The notes: generated by a model from the letters alone, not told the origin. Numbered from the stretch's first letter, positions 30,002-38,502 are shown. The stretch: DNA of 64,000 nucleotides from Actinomycetota bacterium (GCA_028697145.1 JAQVFR010000015.1:1-64000); one strand, 5' to 3'. Translations and numbers: made by a program.

Positions 30002-31369
30002 TTATTCCTCATCGCGGAAGATCTCGTCGAAACTCTCCTTGAGCTCCTCCTGCTCCAGCACCCTTGCTCTCTGGCTGATCTCCCTCTCGGGCCGCCGGCG
30101 CGCACGCGCCTGGTACTCCACCACCTGCGAGAGGGTACGCAACACGATGGAATCGTAGAGCTTCCCGCGTTCCATACCCATCTCTTCCAGGGCCTCGCGG
30201 GGGGACAGCTTCCTCTTGGGCTGGTTGGTGAGCAGGTCGTAATCGCTCACTACCCCGATTATCTTGGACCCGGTGGAGACGTGCGCCGTTCCCGCCTCCG
30301 GCTCGGCGGCGGGATGGCAGTGCCGGATGATATGGGCGATGGGCCGCAGCCGCGTCACCTGTTCCAGCACCTCGGCGCCCCTCTCGGCGTGGTCCGGGGC
30401 CTCGGCGTCATCCTCGTACTCGATGCGCCCGATATCGTGAAGGACGGCCGCGTACCTGATATTGCGCGTCTCCTCCGCGGATATGCCCATCTCCCTCGCC
30501 ACCTCGGCCGCCAGGTTGCTCACGCGTCCGGAGTGTCCCGGCATGGCGCGCGAGAGGTCGAAGGCGTCGCCTATAACGCGTATGGTCTGGAAATATCTCT
30601 CGTCGAGCTCCTTGTCGCGGTTGGACTCAAGTCGCACCAGCAGCAGCGGGATGAAGAAGGCGAGGAAGTTCAGCCAGGGTATGCGCGGGAAATACAGGGC
30701 CATGAGGGCGCCAGCGCCGCTTATGGCAAGGTAGATGGGGAAGGTCTGCCGCATGTGCTGGGGGAGCACCATGCGCCAGTTGCCCCCAATCTGCATGGAC
30801 GTCTCCAGCGAAGAGGTCAGCATCTCCCCCAGGTAGAACACAAGGGCCATGGCCAGGAAAGCGACGGGGAAGATCAGCGCACGGTGCAGCACCACCGGGT
30901 TGAAATAGGTGAAGAACTCCGTGGCGGTGGCGGGACCCGGACCGAAGAGATTGGGCGGGTACGGGTTCCATGCCATATCCCACCCCATATTGGCTATGAG
31001 CTGATACACGACCCCCGCCAGGGCCACGATGTAGGTGCGCTGAACGATGTGCAGGAAGTCCCCTTCGCCGGAGCGCTGGATGCGCGTGAAGGCCCGGCCC
31101 AGCAGGCTGCCCAGGAGGAATATGAAGACCACCTCCGGCACCGGCCGGATAGCTACGATGCACAGTATGGCCGCCATGCCCAGCCGCAGGGGCCTTCCCC
31201 AGGGGAACTGCACCCTCCAGGTCTCGCACACCGCCAGTATGGCCACCAGCCCGAAGGTGCGCGCCGGGTCCAGGTCACCCCACTTCACGAAGGGGACGCA
31301 TACGCCCAGGACCACCAGGAAAAGCGCCACGGAGACATACTTCAGCGCCTTGAAACGCCTTTCGTTCAC
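30002..31369 (-). CDS. membrane-bound HD-domain protein without GYP motif
   Basis: 455 aa. About six to seven N-terminal membrane segments (to about residue 240) precede a cytoplasmic HD domain: GHSGRVSNLAAEVA, AAVLHDIGRIEYED, HAERGAEVLEQ, IIRHCHP and VVSDYDLL. The metal-binding His/Asp order of HD hydrolases is kept, but the HHExxDGxGYP segment of HD-GYP phosphodiesterases is missing, so the substrate is open. ATGA overlap with the upstream HD gene. Confidence 0.82.
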   Translation of the reverse strand: MNERRFKALKYVSVALFLVVLGVCVPFVKWGDLDPARTFGLVAILAVCETWRVQFPWGRPLRLGMAAILCIVAIRPVPEVVFIFLLGSLLGRAFTRIQRSGEGDFLHIVQRTYIVALAGVVYQLIANMGWDMAWNPYPPNLFGPGPATATEFFTYFNPVVLHRALIFPVAFLAMALVFYLGEMLTSSLETSMQIGGNWRMVLPQHMRQTFPIYLAISGAGALMALYFPRIPWLNFLAFFIPLLLVRLESNRDKELDERYFQTIRVIGDAFDLSRAMPGHSGRVSNLAAEVAREMGISAEETRNIRYAAVLHDIGRIEYEDDAEAPDHAERGAEVLEQVTRLRPIAHIIRHCHPAAEPEAGTAHVSTGSKIIGVVSDYDLLTNQPKRKLSPREALEEMGMERGKLYDSIVLRTLSQVVEYQARARRRPEREISQRARVLEQEELKESFDEIFRDEE

Positions 31370-32970
31370 GGCGCCTCGCCTCCCTCGTCCTCTCCCCCCG
31401 CGGACGTTATCCCGCCCTCTCCGGGCGGTGCCGTCTCGCCGGGCTTCCCTTCCCCGAGTTCGCCGAGGGCTTCTCTCTCCAGGCGTTCGCGTTTCTCCCT
31501 GCGCTCGCGCAGCAGCTCCTCCCGCCTGCGCGCCCTACGGCTGGCCGACCGCGGGATCTCCCTCTCCCGCTCCGGCGCCCTTTCCCCGGCCTCGGCCGGA
31601 ACCGCGGCGGGCGCGGCTGCCGCCGCGCTCCTGCCCGCCTCGGCCTCAAGTGCGGCGATGAAACTCTCCACGATCTCCGGGTCGAACTGCCTGCCACTGT
31701 TCTCCCGCAGCTCGGCCAGGGCCTTCTCGTGCCCCTTGGCCTCCCTCCAGGGCCTGCGGTGGAGCATGGAATCGTAGGCATCCGCCACGGCTATGATGCG
31801 GGCGGTAAGGGGAATGGTGTCGCCCGCGAGATGGTCGATGTATCCGCCGCCATCGTAGTACTCGTGATGGTGGCGCACCGCCTCGGCCATGTCGGCGAGG
31901 TATTCGACCTCCTCCAGGCGCGAGGCTCCCTCCAGCGGATGCGCCTTGACCCTCTCGAACTCCTCCTCGCTCAGGGGCGAGGGCTGCAGCAGCACCTCGC
32001 GGGGGATCGCCGGCCTGCCCAGGTCGTGCAGGAGCGCTGCATGGCGCAGCCGGTTCACTTCGTACTGCGGGAAGCGCAGCTGCCTGGCGATGAGGGCGGC
32101 GTTATCGGCCACCCGCACCGCGTGGCCATCCAGGTAGGGCTCGCGCTTCTCCAGGTAGGTGACCAGCACCTCCATGCTGTGGTCGTAGGCCTCCAGCAGC
32201 TCGATGTTCCTGCCGCTGAAATACCAGGCCACGCCGAGCACCACCGTGAGCGCGAACACGGCGAAGATGCCTCGCAGCGACTCGGCCACCGAACCGATGA
32301 TAATGGGGTTACCCAGGGTATCCAACACCATGGCGCCCTGGGCGTTGAGCAGCTCGTGGAAGGCGTTCTGGGCGTAGATCACGCCCATTCCCAATCCCAC
32401 CAGGGCGTATATGAGCTGGTTGGGCAGCAGCCTCAGGGCATCGCCCCTCACGAAGCCCATGGGGTCGGTGCCCCGCGACCAGCGCAGCGACAGCATCACC
32501 AGTATGGTGTTCAGCGCCCAGAAGACCGCGGCGGCAACCAGCAGCGGCACCAGGGAGCGCAGGGAATTCGAGGTGGTAAAGGCGCGCGAGGCCCCTCCCA
32601 GGGCATGGTAAACCGCCGCCGCCGCCCAGGTGCACACGGCATAGATGGCCGCGCTTCCGGCCATCTCCCAGGGACTGTCCTTGCGTTTTAGCAGTCTCAT
32701 GTGGAAGGCCGAGACCAGGGCTACGATCATCGCAGACGGCGTGTTGAGGGCTGCTATGGCCGCGAAAAGGGCTATGATGCCGTAGGTTGACCTCCCACCG
32801 GAGGCCATTCTCTCCCCCAGGGTCTCGCAGATCACCGCCAGGATGCCGAGGAGGAACACCGAGAACCAGAAGACCGGTTGGTCTCCCGCAAGGGCGAGAA
32901 ACAGGATTACTCCCACCGATCCCGCCAGCCCCAGGGATGCCAGGGCCATAACCCTTCTGTCCATGACCAT
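31366..32970 (-). CDS. membrane-bound HD-GYP-type protein
   Basis: 534 aa. About eight hydrophobic segments make up the first 260 residues. The HD-GYP core follows: DGHAVRVADNAALIA, HAALLHDLGRPAIP, VKAHPLEGASRLEE, VRHHHEYYDGGGY and RIIAVADAYDSM. The GYP tripeptide is changed to GYI. HD-GYP proteins usually hydrolyse cyclic di-GMP. The C-terminal 70 residues are charged, low-complexity and probably disordered. It is coupled to the second HD gene. Confidence 0.85.
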   Translation of the reverse strand: MVMDRRVMALASLGLAGSVGVILFLALAGDQPVFWFSVFLLGILAVICETLGERMASGGRSTYGIIALFAAIAALNTPSAMIVALVSAFHMRLLKRKDSPWEMAGSAAIYAVCTWAAAAVYHALGGASRAFTTSNSLRSLVPLLVAAAVFWALNTILVMLSLRWSRGTDPMGFVRGDALRLLPNQLIYALVGLGMGVIYAQNAFHELLNAQGAMVLDTLGNPIIIGSVAESLRGIFAVFALTVVLGVAWYFSGRNIELLEAYDHSMEVLVTYLEKREPYLDGHAVRVADNAALIARQLRFPQYEVNRLRHAALLHDLGRPAIPREVLLQPSPLSEEEFERVKAHPLEGASRLEEVEYLADMAEAVRHHHEYYDGGGYIDHLAGDTIPLTARIIAVADAYDSMLHRRPWREAKGHEKALAELRENSGRQFDPEIVESFIAALEAEAGRSAAAAAPAAVPAEAGERAPEREREIPRSASRRARRREELLRERREKRERLEREALGELGEGKPGETAPPGEGGITSAGGEDEGGEAP

Positions 32971-33065
32971 CCTTCCCTACCGCGCCCGTCTACAGGCGCA
33001 TGGAAGCCCCCTGCCGCACGACGTAATCGAGGACCTGGCGCACCATATCCATGAACTTGCGCATA

Positions 33066-33608
33066 TCATCCTCCGGGCTCGATCAGACCGTAGTTCCCAT
33101 CTTTTCTTCGATAAACCACGTTCGTGTCCTCCGTCTCGGCGTTGATGAACACGAAGAAGTCGTGGCCGAGAAGGTCCATCTGCAGGCAGGCCTCCTCGGG
33201 GGTCATGGGCTTGAGGGGAAAGCTCTTGGTCTTGACTATCGTGGGCTCCGCTTCCTCCGCTTCCGCGGCCGAGGCGTTTTCCTTGAAGGGGTTCCTGGCA
33301 TGGTGCGAACGGTCGATCATCTTCGTCTTCACCTTGCGCGCCTGGCGGTCCAGCTTGTTGGTGACCAGGTCTATAGCCTGGTACATGTCGCCCGCCGATT
33401 CCTTGGCCCGGATGATGGGACCGCTTGAAAAGATGGTGACCTCCACCACCTGGTTGTCCTGTATCTTGGGATTTCTCTCGACACTCATCTCTATCTCCGT
33501 CTTCAGGATGCGGTCGAGGTATTTCTCTACCTTGCTCACCTTCTCCAGGGCGTATTCACGCAGCGCCTCGGTGACCTCGAGGTTCTTTCCCTTGACGATG
33601 ATCTGCAT
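33066..33608 (-). CDS. hpf: ribosome hibernation promoting factor, long form
   Basis: 180 aa. The N-terminal S30AE domain (MQIIVKGKNLEVTEALREY, then SGDMYQAIDLVTNKLDRQ) is joined by an acidic linker to the C-terminal dimerisation domain (FPLKPMTPEEACLQMDLLGHDFFVFINAET). The long form drives 100S ribosome dimers in stationary phase. The ATG at 33608 fits the family start and has GAAGGAGG upstream. Confidence 0.95.
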   Translation of the reverse strand: MQIIVKGKNLEVTEALREYALEKVSKVEKYLDRILKTEIEMSVERNPKIQDNQVVEVTIFSSGPIIRAKESAGDMYQAIDLVTNKLDRQARKVKTKMIDRSHHARNPFKENASAAEAEEAEPTIVKTKSFPLKPMTPEEACLQMDLLGHDFFVFINAETEDTNVVYRRKDGNYGLIEPGG

Positions 33609-34295
33609 CGCGCCTGTTCCCTCCTTCTCAGTCAAAAAACCCATACCAGGTTCACGGCGGTATGGGCCTTCTCAGGACCTATAAAAGCGACGGTTCCCGG
33701 CCCCTGGCCTTAACCCGGCGCTTACGCACTCGACTCGCATAAGCCTAGCATACGTTCAATCCCCTGCCAAATAAAGAGGTCGGGTCGCGCCTTCCGCGCG
33801 CAAGGACGTCCCGATGGCGCCGAGGCGGCGGAACATGCAAGAGACGAGACCTGGCCCCCTTGCGAAAAGAAGGCTTCGAGACCCGGCTGACCTGGTCTTT
33901 TACCCCACACTCGCCTGCTGAGCGGCTCGCAGTGGGCGGGATCCCTCGCGGGCCATCGCCGCCCCCCACTAATACGCTTCTCCAGCTTATCTGCCGGGCA
34001 GGTCTTACCCCTAAGCCGCACTATGCTCACCAACCAAGAGTTGGCTTACGTGGGTCGTTTCGCCTGCGGCTGGCATCGACTTTCAACCACAGACCCGGGC
34101 CGAAGCCTTCATCTTTCATTATAGACCATTCCCCCTCTCAACCCCGCCCGAAAGGCGCCCCCCCTCTCGCCGCCTGTTCGCGGAACGGATGGGGACCGCG
34201 CGCGGCGCGCTCGGTGGAGGAGCGGCGGGCGTCCGCTCGTAGTCGCGGTCCGGGAGCCACGTGCTGGAGGTGAGGACGCCCGCTTGTGGAGCGGC
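33609..34295. other. non-coding stretch between hpf and the FlgM-like gene
   Basis: About 690 nt without a credible gene. It contains the interspersed motif at 33835-33859. In the Bacillus gene order the flagellar hook/filament genes lie in this interval. I see no gene remnants I can name and no clear riboswitch fold. Confidence 0.6.
33835..33859 (+). repeat. short interspersed motif, copy C
   Basis: ATGCAAGAGACGAGACCTGG followed by CCCCC matches copy A at 15358-15383 in most positions. Confidence 0.5.
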
Positions 34296-34544
34296 TCAGG
34301 TCAGCCGGGCCGAGAGGCAGCAGCGGATCATGCTCTCCGCCACCTTCTCTTCCGGCACGAAATACCTGTTCTCCATGACGGCCATGCGCAGCAACCCCAC
34401 CAGCTCCATGCGCATATCGGGGGTTCCGTTCAGCCTGGACATCACCGCTGCGGTTATCTCGTCGAGCTGGGTGCGGGTGAGGCCGAGCCTGTGTGGTGGC
34501 CCCGGTATGGCCCGCCTCGTCCTGCGTCCCTTGCGTCCGTGCAT
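34296..34544 (-). CDS. FlgM-like anti-sigma-28 factor
   Basis: 82 aa. The C-terminal half (VGLLRMAVMENRYFVPEEKVAESMI) has the FlgM pattern of a short helix, G/N-x-Y-x-V/P and a second helix that clamps sigma-28. The basic N-terminus (RKGRRTRR) is atypical. The ATG at 34544 follows GAAGGGA; the longer frame overlaps comFC and is rejected. The place directly after comFC is where flgM lies in Bacillus, which supports the call, but no flagellar gene occurs in this window. It may control another sigma factor. Confidence 0.6.
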   Translation of the reverse strand: MHGRKGRRTRRAIPGPPHRLGLTRTQLDEITAAVMSRLNGTPDMRMELVGLLRMAVMENRYFVPEEKVAESMIRCCLSARLT

Positions 34545-34599
34545 TTGCTTCCCTTCTTCCTTCAACCTACATGTGTTATCGACAATGGCGCGGCCCGGA

Positions 34600-35334
34600 T
34601 TAACGGCCAACCGGGCGAAGGCGGGCGGCCTGTTTCAACCTCGTGGCAGGCGCGGAGGCGAGCACGTCCCGCGCAAGCACGCAGGCGATCACCCTGCCCG
34701 CACCGATGGCCTTGAGGGCGGCGGCGCACTCGACCACGGTGCAGCCGGTGGTGAGGACGTCGTCCACCAGGACCACTTCCTCTCCATGCAGGCGCTCCGC
34801 CGTGGGCCGAAAGGACCCCCTGACGTTGCGCTGTCTTTCCTCCCGGCCCAGGGAGACCTGGGGGGAGGCGGGGCGCACCCTCTCCAGCAGGGGCACGGGC
34901 TCCAGGCCGAGGGCCTTGCCCACTCCCCCCGCCAGCTTCTCGGCGTGATCGTACCCTCGCATCCTCCTCTTGCGCGGATGCATGGGAACGAAGGTGAGCA
35001 GCGGGCGGGGCGACAGCAGCGACGGCGCAAGGCGGGTTGCCGCCATGGCGCCGAGCAGCGGGGCCAGCCTCCAGCCGTTGCCGTATTTGAGCTTGTGTAT
35101 GACCGACCGCAGCGGCTCTTCGTACGAGGCCAGGGCGACCGCGGCATCGAGGCGGCCCATGCGCCCCAGACACTCCACGCACCCGTCGACCTCGTGCGGC
35201 GTGGGGGTGCCGCAGCGGCTGCACGCTGGACCGCTGATGAGGGGAAGGGAAGCGTTGCAGCGCGGGCAGAGCGGCTGGCACGCACCGGCCCCGCAGCCCG
35301 CGCAGCGGGTGGGGAACAATGTCTCGAGCAACAT
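34600..35334 (-). CDS. comFC: ComF-family phosphoribosyltransferase-like protein
   Basis: About 244 aa. The N-terminal zinc-ribbon cysteines (CAGCGAGACQPLCPRC, CSRCG, CVEC) are followed by the PRTase domain with VVLVDDVLTTGCTV, the PRPP-binding loop. ComFC is needed for DNA uptake in competent bacteria; here there is no adjacent comFA. The start is ATG 35334 (MLLETLFP), the family start; the upstream extension is AT-rich promoter DNA. Confidence 0.88.
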   Translation of the reverse strand: MLLETLFPTRCAGCGAGACQPLCPRCNASLPLISGPACSRCGTPTPHEVDGCVECLGRMGRLDAAVALASYEEPLRSVIHKLKYGNGWRLAPLLGAMAATRLAPSLLSPRPLLTFVPMHPRKRRMRGYDHAEKLAGGVGKALGLEPVPLLERVRPASPQVSLGREERQRNVRGSFRPTAERLHGEEVVLVDDVLTTGCTVVECAAALKAIGAGRVIACVLARDVLASAPATRLKQAARLRPVGR

Positions 35335-35436
35335 GTATTTATTCAATATATTTAAGTAAATCATGTTATATATAATATATAATAACCATGGTGGTACGCA
35401 AGCGGGAAGCATGGGTGGCGAAGGCTGGGCCCGGAT

Positions 35437-36561
35437 TTACTCTGGTTCGCCCCTGAAGTGGTGGTTCTTCTCGATGACCGAGCCGGGCATGATGCTCACG
35501 CTGGGGTGGATGATGCTGCCCTCGCCGATGACGGTGCCGTGGCCCACAACCGTGTCCTTGAGCAGGGCGGCGCCGCTCCCTATATCCGTCTCCCACCCCA
35601 CGATGGAATCCAGCAGGTGGGCGTCCTTGCCTATGTAGCCGTCACCCCACTTGATGCCACGGTAGAGGATGGCGCCCTCGTCGATGATAGTGCGGTCTCC
35701 CACCACCAGGGGGCCGAAAAGCCTCGCGCCCCGCCTTACCTCGCACTGGGCGCCGACGCAGATAGGGCCGACCATGACCACCTCTTCCTCGACGACCGTC
35801 TCGTCCCCTATCCACACGTCTTCGCCGATGCGCACCCCCGGTATCTTCACCTTCACCTTGCCGGTGAGGGCATCGAAATTCCCGGCCTTGTACTCCTCCA
35901 GGCTGCCCACGTCGTTCCAGTAATCGCCGTGGCGGTAGCCGTAGAACTCTATCCCCTCCTCCAGGAAGCGGGGGAAGAGCTGGGAACCGAAATCGTAGAA
36001 GCCAGCGGGGATCATCTCCAGCACCTCGGGCTCGAAGACGTAGATGCCGCTGTTGGCCACGAAGCTGAGCGCCTCCTCGCGGCTCGGCTTCTCCTGGAAG
36101 CCGGTGATGCGCCCGTCCTCCTCGGTGATGACAACGCCGTACTTGGAGGGGTCGCTCACCGGGGTGATGACCAGGGTCGCCAGGCGTCCGTGCGCCCTGT
36201 GAAAGGCGAAGAGGGAGGTGAGGTCGAGGTCCGTGAGGGCGTCCCCGCTGATGACCAGAAAGGTCTCCCCTCCCAGTTCTCCCGCGAGTCTCTTCACCCC
36301 TCCGGCGGTGCCCTGCAGCTCCTCCTCGAGGGAATAGGTTATGGAAACCCCCCAGCGCTCGCCTCCCGAAAAATGGCGGGTGATGACGTCGGGGTGATAG
36401 TGCAGGTTGACGTAGAGCTCATCGAAGCCATGGCGGGCGAGGAGTTCGACGATGTGCTCCATCACCGGCCGGTTGGCGATGGGGACCATGGGCTTGGAGA
36501 TCTCCTCGGTAAGGGGTCGCAGGCGGGTGCCCAGCCCGGCGGCCAGGATCATGGCCTTCAT
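35437..36561 (-). CDS. sugar-1-phosphate nucleotidyltransferase with left-handed beta-helix (GDP-mannose pyrophosphorylase type)
   Basis: 374 aa. Nucleotidyltransferase signature MILAAGLGTRLRPLTEEISKPM at the start, catalytic SGDALTDLD, and the FQEKPSREEA lysine loop. From about residue 240 it has hexapeptide repeats (IGEDVWIGD, VGPICVGAQC, IIDEGAILYRG). Most similar in layout to mannose-1-phosphate guanylyltransferases, which would supply the GDP-mannose used by the two dehydratase/reductase genes downstream. ATGA overlap with mtnA. Confidence 0.85.
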   Translation of the reverse strand: MKAMILAAGLGTRLRPLTEEISKPMVPIANRPVMEHIVELLARHGFDELYVNLHYHPDVITRHFSGGERWGVSITYSLEEELQGTAGGVKRLAGELGGETFLVISGDALTDLDLTSLFAFHRAHGRLATLVITPVSDPSKYGVVITEEDGRITGFQEKPSREEALSFVANSGIYVFEPEVLEMIPAGFYDFGSQLFPRFLEEGIEFYGYRHGDYWNDVGSLEEYKAGNFDALTGKVKVKIPGVRIGEDVWIGDETVVEEEVVMVGPICVGAQCEVRRGARLFGPLVVGDRTIIDEGAILYRGIKWGDGYIGKDAHLLDSIVGWETDIGSGAALLKDTVVGHGTVIGEGSIIHPSVSIMPGSVIEKNHHFRGEPE

Positions 36562-37595
36562 GTATCCACGCCCTCCTTCTGATCTCTCAGCGCCGGTCCG
36601 TAGGGTGGGCGCGCCACCCCTCTCTCTGTAATGATAGCCGAAATGAGCCCGGCCGGGGTCACGTCGAAGGCGAAATTGCGCGCGGCGGCTCCGGGGGGCG
36701 CGACATCCACGCCCCCGCAGGACGTCACCTCCGCGGGATCCCTCTCCTCGATGGGGATGGCGGAGCCATCCGCGGTATCCAGGTCAACGGTTGACAGGGG
36801 GGCGGCGATATACAGGGGCAGGTTTTGGTGGGCGGCCAGGACCGCCAGGGTGTAGGTGCCGATCTTGTTGGCGCTGTCCCCGTTGGCGGCGATGCGGTCG
36901 GCGCCGGTTACCACCGCGTCCACCTCGCCCCGGGACATGAGGTGCCCCGCCGTATTGTCACAGACCACCGCCATGGGTACCCCCTCGCGCCGCAGCTCCC
37001 ATGCCGTAAGGCGCGCTCCCTGCAGCAGCGGCCGCGTCTCGTCCACCCATACGTGGGCTATCTTCCCCCGCGCGTGCGCGGCCTTGATCACCCCCAGGGC
37101 CGTGCCGTAGGACCAGGTCGCCAGGCCGCCGGCGTTGCAGTGCGTCAAAACGCGGCAGCCGTCCGGCAGCAGCTCGGCCCCCAGTTCACCGATGGCGCGG
37201 TCGGCCGCGTCCTGCTCCGCCGCGATGCGCCCCGCCTCGGCGAGCAGCGCGGGGGCGAGTTCCTCGGCAGAGGTCTTTTCGGCCAGGGCTCGCATGCGTT
37301 CCACGGCCCAGGATAGGTTTACGGCAGTCGGCCGGGCGCGGGCGAGCCCCTCACATGCTCGCGCCACCTCGGCCGCGGGATCGGCGGCAAGCGCCGCGAG
37401 CGCGGCGCCGTAAGCGGCGGCGATGCCGATGGCCGGGGCTCCCCGCACCTGCATCGTCTTTATGGCGGCGCCCACCTCCCGCCAGTCAGAAAGCTCGAGG
37501 TAGACCTCCTCGGCGGGCAGCCGCGTCTGGTCCAGCAGGATTACCCTGCCGTCTCTCCAGTCCACCGCCCTGAAAGCTTTTCCTTCCTCCGACAT
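36558..37595 (-). CDS. mtnA: S-methyl-5-thioribose-1-phosphate isomerase
   Basis: Converts methylthioribose-1-phosphate to methylthioribulose-1-phosphate in methionine salvage. 345 aa with MQVRGAPAIGIAAAYG, the catalytic Cys in LTHCNAGGLAT, WVDETRPLLQGARLTAWEL and the catalytic Asp in VVTGADRIAANGD. A TATAAT-like -10 and GGAGG precede it. With ahcY nearby it suggests recycling of S-adenosylmethionine by-products. Confidence 0.95.
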   Translation of the reverse strand: MSEEGKAFRAVDWRDGRVILLDQTRLPAEEVYLELSDWREVGAAIKTMQVRGAPAIGIAAAYGAALAALAADPAAEVARACEGLARARPTAVNLSWAVERMRALAEKTSAEELAPALLAEAGRIAAEQDAADRAIGELGAELLPDGCRVLTHCNAGGLATWSYGTALGVIKAAHARGKIAHVWVDETRPLLQGARLTAWELRREGVPMAVVCDNTAGHLMSRGEVDAVVTGADRIAANGDSANKIGTYTLAVLAAHQNLPLYIAAPLSTVDLDTADGSAIPIEERDPAEVTSCGGVDVAPPGAAARNFAFDVTPAGLISAIITERGVARPPYGPALRDQKEGVDT

Positions 37596-37843
37596 ATGCG
37601 AGCCTCCATAGCCTAATTAACGTGCAGACCTATTATAGCTACCTCCCGGGAAACTTGTGTTCCAACCAGGCTGACCATTCTCCCGGTAGAATGCGAGACC
37701 TGCGTGCCTGTCATCTCCCTTCTTCGCCTCAAGAATAGAGAGTGAGTGGGAGTGGGGATATCCACCGGCCCACTTCCGCCTTGGGGCCTCCAGGCTGGCT
37801 GAGCCTTTCGCCGGCCTTCGCGGCTTCCGGGGGTTGGATTGGG

Positions 37844-37917
37844 TGCCCCCGGCGGGATTCGAACCCGCGACCTCCCCGTGCGCCAGACGGGGGCTCTATC
37901 CGCTGAGCTACGGGGAC
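37844..37917 (-). tRNA. tRNA with GGC anticodon (nominally Ala), atypical body
   Basis: Folds as a class I tRNA: acceptor GTCCCCG/CGGGGGC, D arm GCTC-AGCGGATA-GAGC, anticodon stem CCCGT/ACGGG with loop CTGGCGC (anticodon GGC), T arm GCGGG-TTCGAAT-CCCGC. The alanine identity pair G3-U70 is absent (C3-G70), the D loop with A20 is arginine-like, and six nt instead of five lie between the anticodon and T stems. CCC, not CCA, follows. It is either an unusual tRNA or a decaying one. Confidence 0.75.
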
Positions 37918-37993
37918 TCCCCACTCCTCGTATCGGGTTTCCCCGAAACATGTATATCTTATAACTTATATACGACAATTGAAGATATATTTG

Positions 37994-38002
37994 TGCTATA
38001 AT
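37994..38002 (+). promoter_or_regulatory. extended -10 promoter of the candidate small RNA
   Basis: TGCTATAAT, the same core as the tRNA-Arg promoter of this window, in AT-rich DNA. Initiation is expected near 38008-38010, exactly where the tRNA-half copy begins. Confidence 0.65.
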
Positions 38003-38008
38003 TAAAAA

Positions 38009-38067
38009 GCGCCAGACGGGGGCTCTGAAGAGAGCTACGGGAGAGACGGGAAACCGTCTCTTTTCCT
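38009..38067 (+). ncRNA. candidate small RNA antisense to the 5' half of the adjacent tRNA
   Basis: About 59 nt between a near-consensus promoter and a terminator. Its first 18 nt (GCGCCAGACGGGGGCTCT) repeat 37880-37897 exactly; a diverged 5 nt and then GAGCTACGGG complete a copy of the tRNA D and anticodon arms. The copy has the same orientation as 37880-37897 on the plus strand, so the plus-strand transcript would be complementary to the minus-strand tRNA, with its single-stranded 5' end facing the anticodon loop. This is inference; a dead tRNA fragment is the alternative. Confidence 0.5.
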
Positions 38068-38070
38068 TTT
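38042..38070 (+). terminator. intrinsic terminator of the candidate small RNA
   Basis: The stem AGAGACGG/CCGTCTCT with a GAAA tetraloop is followed by TTTCCTTTT. The T-rich tail is on the plus strand only. Confidence 0.75.
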
Positions 38071-38095
38071 GGCGCCGGCACCACGCGTCTCTTGC

Positions 38096-38283
38096 CTTGT
38101 GTGGTAGGTGGTTCATGTTCTTCCCCGCGTTGCCCTGGAATGAACCTGGTCTCATCCGGCGGGGATGGCTACGTATCGATACGTTGGGTCTCTAGGTAAT
38201 GGGAATTGGGGCCAGGATAAATCCTGGCCCGCAGCGCTTCGCGTCGCTCAGCTCTGACAGGTGGGTATGGGCTCAGCCTTGTC
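38096..38283 (+). repeat. dispersed ~185-bp repeat, copy 2
   Basis: Aligns with the reverse complement of 15109-15291. The palindrome gggccaggat-N2-atcctggccc is at 38209-38230, followed by CAGCGCTTCGCGTCGCT. The sequence from 38284 to 38502 holds nothing I recognise. Confidence 0.8.
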
Positions 38284-38502
38284 GACCGGTTGTGTAGAGA
38301 GAGGGCGTGCGCATACCATGAGCGGTGCAGCGATAGATTGCCGCCGGGAAACGTGCATATTCAGTGGCCAATAAGGATGAGAACCCGCCCGGGTGTTTCC
38401 CTGCCCTCCAACCTATTTCCCGACTGGCCCGGGGAGCTACCGGGTCGGTCGCAGCGAGGCCTTGCGAGCGAGACCGTTACCCGGAGTCCCCGGGCCACCT
38501 CT

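Noticed and set aside
33900-34200. Cyclic di-GMP riboswitch near the HD and FlgM-like genes
   Set aside because: Neither strand shows the GEMM core; only loose similarity of short GC-rich stems.
37596-37843. SAM- or SAH-type riboswitch upstream of mtnA
   Set aside because: The conserved cores of the SAM and SAH riboswitch classes are not visible, and a likely promoter lies close to the mtnA start.
37613-38155. 180-aa frame across the tRNA
   Set aside because: It spans a tRNA, a promoter and repeat DNA, with no family pattern or ribosome-binding site.
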